This document shows positions 7,520-13,131 of a stretch of DNA of 13,131 nucleotides, piece by piece. Source of the stretch: Bacteroidales bacterium (GTDB lineage Bacteria > Bacteroidota > Bacteroidia > Bacteroidales > UBA10428); assembly GCA_016938095.1 (NCBI GenBank), contig JAFGVG010000408.1, positions 1 to 13,131 on the forward strand. Direction: 5' to 3'. The notes beneath the pieces were generated by a model. It did no database searches, was not told where the DNA came from, and saw only the letters and a program-made list of their open reading frames with translations. The number at the start of each line of letters is the position of its first letter. Within the stretch, counting starts at the first letter, position 1. A program made the translations under genes and the position numbers.

Positions 7520-7550
7520 ATTGTAGTTTGAAAAAAAACAAGTAGGTTTG
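7520..7550 (+). promoter_or_regulatory. Predicted promoter of the LTA-synthase-family gene
   Basis: TAGGTTTG (7543-7550) is an exact TAnnTTTG -7 box of the Bacteroidota primary sigma factor. ATTG at 7520-7523, one mismatch from the -33 TTTG, lies exactly 19 nt upstream. The -7 box ends 19 nt before the ATG at 7570. It comes directly after the ABC operon terminator, consistent with a new transcription unit. Confidence 0.55.
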
Positions 7551-7569
7551 TTGCGCAAAACCAGATTTC

Positions 7570-9531
7570 ATGCTAAACTACTTCCAACATGTGTTGCTGT
7601 TTCTAAAGAGGGTTCTGCTGACACTTCTGTTGTATACAGTATCACGTCTTTTTTTTTATATATTGAATGCAGGTTACTTTGAAGATGTTTCGTTTGTTGA
7701 ACTGTTGAAAATATTTCTTACCGGTATCCGTTTTGATATTGCCGCCATCGTATTCACCAATGCCATTTTCATCTTTTACCTGCTTCCCGGTTCCTATAAA
7801 AATAACCACAGCGTTCAGAAATCCTATGATCTACTGTTTTTTCTTATCAATTCAATAGCATTGCTAACCAATTTTATCGATGCTAAATTCTTCGATTTTA
7901 TCAATAAGCGTATCACCTCTTCCATATTCACGTTAATGGGAACCAACCAGGATGTATGGTTTCAAATTCCACTGTTTATTAAAGAATACTGGTATGTGGT
8001 CCTTTCCTATACCGTTTTGATCATCTTATTCTGGTATTGCTTGCCCAGGTTGCGTTATGACAGGTTAGTGGATGAAAAGTTGTCAATTAAATCTTTCCTA
8101 TATCAGACACTTGTACTTGTCGGTATTATCTGTTTTATGCGTTGGGGTGCCATGGGTACTTCGCTTAAACCAATGGGCATCATTGATGCAACCAATTATT
8201 CCGAGCTTAAGCATGCGCCCCTGGTTCTTAACACCCCATTTTCCATTATTAAATCCATTGAAAACGAGAGTCTGGAAGAACACCGGTATTTTTCAGCGAA
8301 TTCCTTGACCCGTATTTATTATCCGGTTCATCAGGTGGAGGAAAAGCGGGCCCCAAAAAAGATGAACGTTGTAATATTTATTCTTGAGAGTTTCTCCAGA
8401 GAATATTCAGGTTTTATGAATGGTGGACAGGGTTACACGCCCTGTTTCGATTCAATACTCAGAAAATCTTTGGTTTTTACCAACGCTTTTGCCAACGGCA
8501 CACAGTCATATGAGGCCATGCCGGCTATAATAGCCGGAATACCAAACCTAATGGATAAACCTTACATCGGTTCGAAATATGCCGATAATATGATTGAAAG
8601 TCTGCCTTTGTTGTTGAGAAAGGAAGGTTATCATACTTCATTCTTCCACGGTGGGAATAACGGAACAATGGATTTCAATAATTTCGCCAACGTGGCAGGA
8701 ATTGAACATTATTTCGGGCGCAACGAATACAACAACGATGCTGATTACGACGGTCATTGGGGAATTTGGGATGAACCTTATCTACAATACTTTGCCAGGC
8801 AGATAGATCGGTTTCCACAGCCATTTTTCACTGCTGTATTTACGCTTTCCTCGCATCATCCCTATAATATACCTGAAAAATATAAGGAAAAATTTATCGA
8901 TGGTGCACTTCCCATTCTGAAAAGCATCAGATACACCGATAAGGCGCTGGGAGAATTTTTTGAAACTGCTCAGGAAATGCCCTGGTATAATAACACGTTG
9001 TTTGTTTTCACTGCCGATCATGCTGCACAAGCAGTTGAGAGGATTTATAACAGCACCACCGGCATGTATGCCATTCCCATTGCTTTTTATCATCCATCCG
9101 ACAGTCTTTTTAAAGGCATCGACAGCACTGTGGCCCAACAAATTGATATTATGCCCACTGTGCTTGATTACCTGGGATACCCAAAACCTTTTTTTGCTTT
9201 TGGAGAGAGTTTGTTCAACGCTTCAGTCCCGCACCGGGCCATAAGCTTTGTCAATGGGATGTACCAACTTATCGAAGGAGATTATGTGATGGTGTTTAAC
9301 GGTAAAAAAGTCACTTCCTTTTATAATCTGAAACAGCAGGATGAGAAACAAGGTGTTGACACACCTGATAAGATCACTGATCCAATTACAAAAGGAATAT
9401 TTACAGCTATGGAAACTTCCCTGAAAGCCATACTGCAAACATATAATTACTGCCTGATAAACAATGCCTCCTCCCTGAAGCAATACAGAATGACGCTAAA
9501 TGAATATTGCAATACGCAATTTAAACCTTAG
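7570..9531 (+). CDS. LTA synthase family membrane sulfatase-fold transferase
   Basis: 653 residues. About five membrane helices occupy residues 8-190, followed by an extracytoplasmic alkaline-phosphatase/sulfatase-fold domain from about residue 265. Expected active-site pieces are present: E273 in I-L-E-S-F (metal ligand), S313 in N-G-T-Q-S-Y-E-A-M-P (position of the LtaS threonine nucleophile; serine is common in Gram-negative relatives), H429-H430 in S-S-H-H-P-Y, and D483-H484 in T-A-D-H (metal ligands). Length matches LtaS and OpgB-like proteins (about 600-750). Relatives move phosphoglycerol or phosphoethanolamine from phospholipid head groups onto an extracytoplasmic acceptor. Bacteroidota do not make classical lipoteichoic acid, so the acceptor is unknown, perhaps a glycan or a lipid. 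The start follows a good promoter. The sugar symporter lies 124 nt downstream on the same strand and may be co-transcribed. Confidence 0.92.
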   Translation: MLNYFQHVLLFLKRVLLTLLLYTVSRLFFYILNAGYFEDVSFVELLKIFLTGIRFDIAAIVFTNAIFIFYLLPGSYKNNHSVQKSYDLLFFLINSIALLTNFIDAKFFDFINKRITSSIFTLMGTNQDVWFQIPLFIKEYWYVVLSYTVLIILFWYCLPRLRYDRLVDEKLSIKSFLYQTLVLVGIICFMRWGAMGTSLKPMGIIDATNYSELKHAPLVLNTPFSIIKSIENESLEEHRYFSANSLTRIYYPVHQVEEKRAPKKMNVVIFILESFSREYSGFMNGGQGYTPCFDSILRKSLVFTNAFANGTQSYEAMPAIIAGIPNLMDKPYIGSKYADNMIESLPLLLRKEGYHTSFFHGGNNGTMDFNNFANVAGIEHYFGRNEYNNDADYDGHWGIWDEPYLQYFARQIDRFPQPFFTAVFTLSSHHPYNIPEKYKEKFIDGALPILKSIRYTDKALGEFFETAQEMPWYNNTLFVFTADHAAQAVERIYNSTTGMYAIPIAFYHPSDSLFKGIDSTVAQQIDIMPTVLDYLGYPKPFFAFGESLFNASVPHRAISFVNGMYQLIEGDYVMVFNGKKVTSFYNLKQQDEKQGVDTPDKITDPITKGIFTAMETSLKAILQTYNYCLINNASSLKQYRMTLNEYCNTQFKP

Positions 9532-9553
9532 TCCATAAAAATTTGCGTTAGGT

Positions 9554-9617
9554 TTGTTTTGCCTACAGGCTTTTTTGAAGCTTGCGATAAAGTTCTTTTG
9601 ATTTTCGGGCAAAACAA
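9554..9617 (+). repeat. Intergenic inverted repeat before the sugar symporter
   Basis: TTGTTTTGCC (9554-9563) and GGCAAAACAA (9608-9617) are perfect 10-bp inverted copies 44 nt apart. They lie in the 124-nt gap between the transferase and symporter genes. They could close a leader RNA stem or form two operator half-sites. A smaller GGCTT/AAGCT pairing lies between them. Function is not established. Confidence 0.35.
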
Positions 9618-9655
9618 TTACCTTAACATTTGTATTTACCTAACAAGAATTGAAT

Positions 9656-10969
9656 ATGGAAAAAACTGCCAAGAAAGAAATTGAGAAAACTGCCGGTACA
9701 GGTAACAGCTATTGGATACCCATGCTGATCATCGGGGCCCTGTTTTTCATCTTCGGCTTCGTTACCTGGCTGAATGGTATTCTGATACCTTACCTGACCA
9801 TTGCCTGTGAACTCACCACCTTTCAGGCCTTACTGGTTGCTTTTGCCTTTTACATTTCCTATTTTGTAATGGCACTCCCCTCATCGTGGGTACTTTCCAA
9901 AACCGGTTTTAAAAATGGCATGATGGTGGGGCTTATGATTATGGCTGTGGGTGCATTGATATTCATACCGGCTGCGATTTCGAGGATTTATGCCATATTT
10001 CTGCTAGGTCTTTTTGTTATGGGAACAGGACTTGCCATATTGCAGACTGCCGTAAACCCCTATATCACCATTATCGGCCCGCGTGAATCGGCGGCAACCC
10101 GCATCAGTATCATGGGCATCTGCAACAAACTTGCAGGGGCCATCGCTCCCTTAATTCTCGCTTATTTTATCCTCAGCGACGGTGATGCTTTTGTCGCCAA
10201 CCTGGCCACACTTGGTGAAGCCGACAAGGTGTTAGCCCTCGACCAACTTGCCATGCGGGTTATTCCGCCCTATATTGTTATGGCCATTGTGCTTGTTTTG
10301 CTTGGTATTGGGGTTAAGTTCTCTCCCCTGCCCGATGTGGAAACCGAACCCGAAGAAGAAACCGATACACAGGTCACTTCAACCCGTACCAGCATTTTCC
10401 AGTTTCCACACTTGTGGCTTGGTGCACTGGCACTATTCCTGTATGTGGGTGTTGAAGTTATTGCCGGCGATACCATCATCCGTTATGGCATTGCCCTAGG
10501 CATTCCCATAGCTGAAGCCAAGATATTCACTACGTATACACTTTTTGCCATGATTGTTGGCTATGTGTTGATAGGCCTGATACTGGTACCAAAAATAATT
10601 ACCCAGCGGACCGCTTTAAAGCTATCGGCCATTATGGGTGTAATTTTTACGCTTTTAGCCATATTTACTGAAGGTAAAACTTCTGTAATGTTCGTTGCCC
10701 TGCTGGGTTTTGCCAATGCACTGGTGTGGCCTGCCATGTGGCCACTGGCCATACACGATCTTGGAAAATTCATCAAGACAGGTTCTTCCATTCTAATTAT
10801 GATGATTGCCGGTGGCGCTTTGCTCCCATTGGTATGGGGAAAATTAAGTGATATTTTTGCCGGTAACCCTCAAACAGCTTACTGGATATGTGTTCCATGC
10901 TACCTGTATATTCTGTATTATTCCATTTGGGGATTTAAAGTTGGATTAAAAGGAAATCATCTTCAATAA
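9656..10969 (+). CDS. FucP/GluP-type sugar:proton symporter (MFS)
   Basis: 437 residues from the ATG at 9656; an in-frame TTG six bases earlier is less likely. Twelve hydrophobic segments are visible, with an acidic cytoplasmic loop in the middle (P-E-E-E-T-D, about residues 235-245). Family hallmarks are F-G-F-V-T-W-L-N-G at 33-41 and Q-T-A-V-N-P-Y at 130-136, both typical of the FHS group (fucose, glucose/galactose and N-acetylglucosamine symporters). It would carry a monosaccharide or small oligosaccharide into the cytoplasm with H+. It converges on the GH94-GH9 operon, which suggests glucose or cellodextrin from beta-glucan as substrate, but substrate specificity within this family cannot be read from sequence. 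A strong terminator follows 51 nt after the stop. Confidence 0.92.
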   Translation: MEKTAKKEIEKTAGTGNSYWIPMLIIGALFFIFGFVTWLNGILIPYLTIACELTTFQALLVAFAFYISYFVMALPSSWVLSKTGFKNGMMVGLMIMAVGALIFIPAAISRIYAIFLLGLFVMGTGLAILQTAVNPYITIIGPRESAATRISIMGICNKLAGAIAPLILAYFILSDGDAFVANLATLGEADKVLALDQLAMRVIPPYIVMAIVLVLLGIGVKFSPLPDVETEPEEETDTQVTSTRTSIFQFPHLWLGALALFLYVGVEVIAGDTIIRYGIALGIPIAEAKIFTTYTLFAMIVGYVLIGLILVPKIITQRTALKLSAIMGVIFTLLAIFTEGKTSVMFVALLGFANALVWPAMWPLAIHDLGKFIKTGSSILIMMIAGGALLPLVWGKLSDIFAGNPQTAYWICVPCYLYILYYSIWGFKVGLKGNHLQ

Positions 10970-11020
10970 TTCAAAAATTCTATTATCTTTGTGAACCCCT
11001 AACTACTTTATATAAATTGC

Positions 11021-11057
11021 AGTCCTGATTCCAAGGTGGAATCAGGACTATTTTTTT
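11021..11057 (+). terminator. Rho-independent terminator of the sugar symporter gene
   Basis: A perfect 12-bp stem, AGTCCTGATTCC (11021-11032) with GGAATCAGGACT (11038-11049), has a 5-nt loop and is followed by A and seven T (11051-11057). It is textbook in form and oriented for the + strand symporter transcript. Confidence 0.93.
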
Positions 11058-11078
11058 GCATTCGGCTGAATATAAAAG

Positions 11079-11107
11079 AAAACCCGGGCTTTTGACCCGG
11101 GTTTTTT
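11079..11107. terminator. Bidirectional terminator between convergent operons
   Basis: AAAACCCGGG (11079-11088) pairs with CCCGGGTTTT (11096-11105) around a 7-nt loop, and T residues continue to 11107. Read on the - strand the stem is followed by TTTTCTTTT. It can therefore stop the GH94-GH9 transcript as well as back up the symporter terminator. Confidence 0.8.
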
Positions 11108-11114
11108 AATAGTA

Positions 11115-11133
11115 CCGGGGCAATGTGCCCCGG
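11115..11133. repeat. GC-rich hairpin downstream of the GH9 gene
   Basis: CCGGGGCA (11115-11122) and TGCCCCGG (11126-11133) form a perfect 8-bp stem with a 3-nt ATG loop, 35 nt beyond the GH9 stop. No T-run follows immediately on either strand, so it may stabilise the mRNA 3' end or assist the neighbouring terminator rather than terminate alone. Confidence 0.5.
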
Positions 11134-11167
11134 CGGGATTTGAGCATTAAAAACGTTTAACCTTTCA

Positions 11168-12865
11168 TTAATACCTAAGTGTTCCGGCATAGCTTACTGC
11201 ACCGGCCAGAAAAACCAGCGGCGTATTCCAGTTAATGGCTATTTCGTTGGTGGAATAACTGCACAATTCGTCAACATACGACAATGCAGGAAATTTACTG
11301 CGCTTTACATCGGGACAATCGGTCATAACCACAGTGTTCGGACCACCGGCCAAAAAACCCGGAACAGGATCAACAATGCCATCGGCACCTGAGGGACGGT
11401 GGTGGATATTCATTGATGATTTCTCACCAAAACCGGTGATATAACAATAGCCGGTAGGATTGACACCGGTAAGGTAATTCATATCGTTAATGGCTGACTG
11501 CAGGAATTTTTTATCACCACTCACTTCATAAGCAACCATCTTTAATAATCCCTGGTTGGCAACATCGCTGTTGCTACCCCAGGCAAAGAAATCAAGACTT
11601 ACTGGGTAGGCAGCGTTATTTGCAATGGCGATCAGTTTATCGGCATACTGCATGAACCTGTTATTACACCTATCTATTGTTTCAGCGCTAAGCTGACCTT
11701 TATTGGTTAAAGCAGTGATCAGTCCAAGCTGTCCCACATTATTCCAGGTGGGTGTTTTAAACTCCAATTTCTCCAACAGGCTGTCGGGGAATGCACTGTT
11801 TGTGAGCAGGCTCATTTCAACACCTGCCCAGAACCATTCATCGCTTATGTTATTATCACCGTATGCACCTGTACCCACGTCTTTGGGTTGCGTGTAAAGG
11901 ATGGCAGGGTTCAACCTGCACCATTCCCAGGCTTTTACAGCAGCTTTTTTACAACTGTCTGCCAGTCCGGGCAGCTCCTTCGAAAAAGGCTGCAACAGTC
12001 GTGCAGCATGAGCCATGGTAGCGGCAAAATCAAGAGATGCCGCAGTGTTTTTCTGAATAACAAAACGTTTGTTTTTTGCTTCATCGGGCATAACAAAGCC
12101 TTCGAACTGAAGGGTGGAGCATTTATGGTATACACCTCCGTCGGTATCCTGCATGGTCAGCATCCAGCGAAGGTTGTAAAGCATTTCATCAACCAAATCG
12201 GGCAAACCGTTGCACGATTCGGGAATATTAAGGTTTCTGCTTTTCCAGTACTCCGGGTACATATCCCAGGCCAGCATCATGGTATAGGTTGATATCCCTG
12301 AATTGACAATGTACTTATTGTAATCGCCGGCGTCGTACCAACCTCCGGGGCTTGATAGTTCAAAACCTTCGGGGCGGGCTTCCGTTGCAGCCGAAGCATG
12401 CACATAAACTTTTGTATCGGGGTGTCCGGCTTTACGGGCCCATTTTCCGCCAAACTCGGGCAAAATGGGGTAGCTGCAACGATTATAGTATAGCGCTTTT
12501 ACTGCTGCGTTGGCCAGGAGACCATAAGGATCCTGGTAAATACCAAAAACACGCGACTGGTTGGTACCGCGTATGGATAAGGTGTAATCGCCAACAGCAC
12601 TTATTACAGAAAGATCGGCTAACTGCACCTTTTCACCGGAAAACGACCATTCCTTATTTTCGGAAAGCTTACCTTTTAGCACTACCTTGTTACCGGCACT
12701 GGTAACCCAAAATGAGTCAGCCGGTACACGAATCACAGCAACCTTGCCCATTCCGGCCAGGTAACCTGTTTGCGGAATCAGCACAGATTCGGTCTGGGCC
12801 TGGCAGAATACACCTATAAACAATACAGCCAGGGTTAAGAGGTTCATTAAATAATTGTTTTTCAT
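11168..12865 (-). CDS. Secreted glycoside hydrolase family 9 endoglucanase/cellodextrinase
   Basis: 565 residues. A signal peptide (helix about 8-20, probable cleavage after C-Q-A at 23) sends it to the periplasm; no lipobox and no type IX sorting domain are seen. A CelD_N-like Ig domain occupies about 25-110, followed by an (alpha/alpha)6-barrel catalytic domain. Catalytic signatures are D178-A-G-D181 (G-W-Y-D-A-G-D-Y; D181 is the expected base), I-H-H-R with H488-H489-R490, and E541 in S-T-N-E-I-A-I-N-W-N as the proton donor. GH9 enzymes cleave beta-1,4-glucan with inversion. The start is set by an ATGA overlap with the GH94 stop, so the two are translationally coupled. A periplasmic location and lack of a cellulose-binding module suggest soluble cello-oligosaccharides or mixed-linkage glucan as substrate (inference). 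Confidence 0.95.
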   Translation of the reverse strand: MKNNYLMNLLTLAVLFIGVFCQAQTESVLIPQTGYLAGMGKVAVIRVPADSFWVTSAGNKVVLKGKLSENKEWSFSGEKVQLADLSVISAVGDYTLSIRGTNQSRVFGIYQDPYGLLANAAVKALYYNRCSYPILPEFGGKWARKAGHPDTKVYVHASAATEARPEGFELSSPGGWYDAGDYNKYIVNSGISTYTMMLAWDMYPEYWKSRNLNIPESCNGLPDLVDEMLYNLRWMLTMQDTDGGVYHKCSTLQFEGFVMPDEAKNKRFVIQKNTAASLDFAATMAHAARLLQPFSKELPGLADSCKKAAVKAWEWCRLNPAILYTQPKDVGTGAYGDNNISDEWFWAGVEMSLLTNSAFPDSLLEKLEFKTPTWNNVGQLGLITALTNKGQLSAETIDRCNNRFMQYADKLIAIANNAAYPVSLDFFAWGSNSDVANQGLLKMVAYEVSGDKKFLQSAINDMNYLTGVNPTGYCYITGFGEKSSMNIHHRPSGADGIVDPVPGFLAGGPNTVVMTDCPDVKRSKFPALSYVDELCSYSTNEIAINWNTPLVFLAGAVSYAGTLRY

Positions 12866-13131
12866 CCGAGCGTGATTTCAACGTTATGTTCCTGGTTATC
12901 GTTAAAAACAGGAAGTACATTTCCGGTAATAAGCCTTCCATCCACTTTCATTTCCTTTACACCACGGCTTTTACCATTTGGATTGGCGACTTTTATATGG
13001 TAAGTGGCGTTACGGAATTTCCGGGTTACCGAAAACTCTTTCCACTGTTTGGGAATGCAGGGATCAACATATAAGCCGTCGAATCCCGGTCTGATTCCCA
13101 AAATATGCTGACTGGCGGCGACAAAAGTCCA
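12862..13131 (-). CDS. GH94 glycoside phosphorylase, C-terminal fragment (cellobiose/cellodextrin phosphorylase-like)
   Basis: Only the last 89 residues are in the window; the frame is open to the edge, so the gene continues beyond 13131. The visible part starts W-T-F-V-A-A-S-Q and continues I-L-G-I-R-P-G-F-D-G-L-Y-V-D-P-C-I-P, then F-R-N-A-T-Y-H-I and a V-D-G...G-N-V-L-P ending. This is the characteristic C-terminus of GH94 enzymes, where the I-L-G-I-R-P and D-P-C-I-P stretch forms part of the conserved tail. GH94 members split cellobiose, cellodextrin, laminaribiose or chitobiose with phosphate in the cytoplasm, giving a sugar 1-phosphate. The GH9 partner favours a cello-type substrate, but the residues that set specificity lie outside the window. 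The TGA stop overlaps the GH9 ATG by 4 nt. Confidence 0.88.
   Translation of the reverse strand, partial: WTFVAASQHILGIRPGFDGLYVDPCIPKQWKEFSVTRKFRNATYHIKVANPNGKSRGVKEMKVDGRLITGNVLPVFNDNQEHNVEITLG

Noticed and set aside
9566..9581. GG-N10-GC spacing upstream of the sugar symporter, resembling a sigma-54 promoter
   Set aside because: Only the GG and GC pairs fit; the flanking bases (AGGCTT and AAGCTT) disagree with TGGCAC and TTGCW, unlike the good site at 4330-4345.
9650..9655. TTG start two codons before the symporter ATG
   Set aside because: An ATG six bases downstream is the more usual start and no ribosome-binding signal favours the TTG.
11888..12292. 134-codon open frame on the + strand within the GH9 gene
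   Set aside because: It is antisense to a clear GH9 catalytic domain and its product shows no recognisable domain or signal.
1..13131. Possible CRISPR array, transposon, integrase, toxin-antitoxin or defence genes
   Set aside because: No regularly spaced direct repeats, transposase or integrase motifs, terminal inverted repeats or small paired toxin genes were seen; all long frames are accounted for by the listed genes.

Overview
The window looks like chromosomal DNA of a member of the Bacteroidota, probably Bacteroidales-like. The basis is a lipoprotein with an acidic stretch after its lipid cysteine, a type IX secretion C-terminal-domain-like protein, TAnnTTTG promoter boxes, weak Shine-Dalgarno signals, an 8-helix tandem FtsX/MacB-type permease, and a FucP/GluP-type sugar transporter beside glucan-degrading enzymes. 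No rRNA, tRNA, CRISPR array, insertion sequence or phage gene was found. The coding layout is compact and ordinary for a chromosome.

Left part (1-1500, + strand): a small surface-type lipoprotein whose body is mostly a sorting-domain-like fold, then an outer-membrane beta-barrel protein 5 nt downstream, then a YccF-family membrane protein. Middle (1507-7519): a regulatory and transport module. On the - strand an NtrC-type sigma-54 response regulator is followed, with an 11-nt overlap, by its membrane-bound histidine kinase. Divergent from these on the + strand lie an ABC ATPase and a large FtsX-type permease, ending at a strong terminator. The divergent region carries a correctly spaced sigma-54 promoter (GG-N10-GC) pointing at the ABC genes, abutting palindromes about 83-102 bp upstream of its predicted start point, and a TAnnTTTG box pointing at the regulator. 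The simplest reading is a self-contained envelope-signal system: kinase, then sigma-54 activator, then MacB/LolCDE-like transporter.

Right part (7570-13131): an LTA-synthase-family (alkaline phosphatase superfamily) membrane enzyme and a FucP/GluP-type sugar/H+ symporter on the + strand. These converge, across tandem hairpin terminators, on a - strand operon of a GH94 glycoside phosphorylase (only its C-terminus is in the window) and a secreted GH9 endoglucanase/cellodextrinase, joined by an ATGA overlap. The GH9, symporter and GH94 genes fit a periplasmic-hydrolysis, uptake and cytoplasmic-phosphorolysis route for cello-oligosaccharides or mixed beta-glucans. No SusC/SusD pair is in view.

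I did not find a clearly new type of system. The points most worth checking are the lipoprotein with a sorting-like domain, the sigma-54 module with a variant GAFTGA loop (GSFTNA) and a variant kinase G1 box, and the GH94-GH9 coupling.
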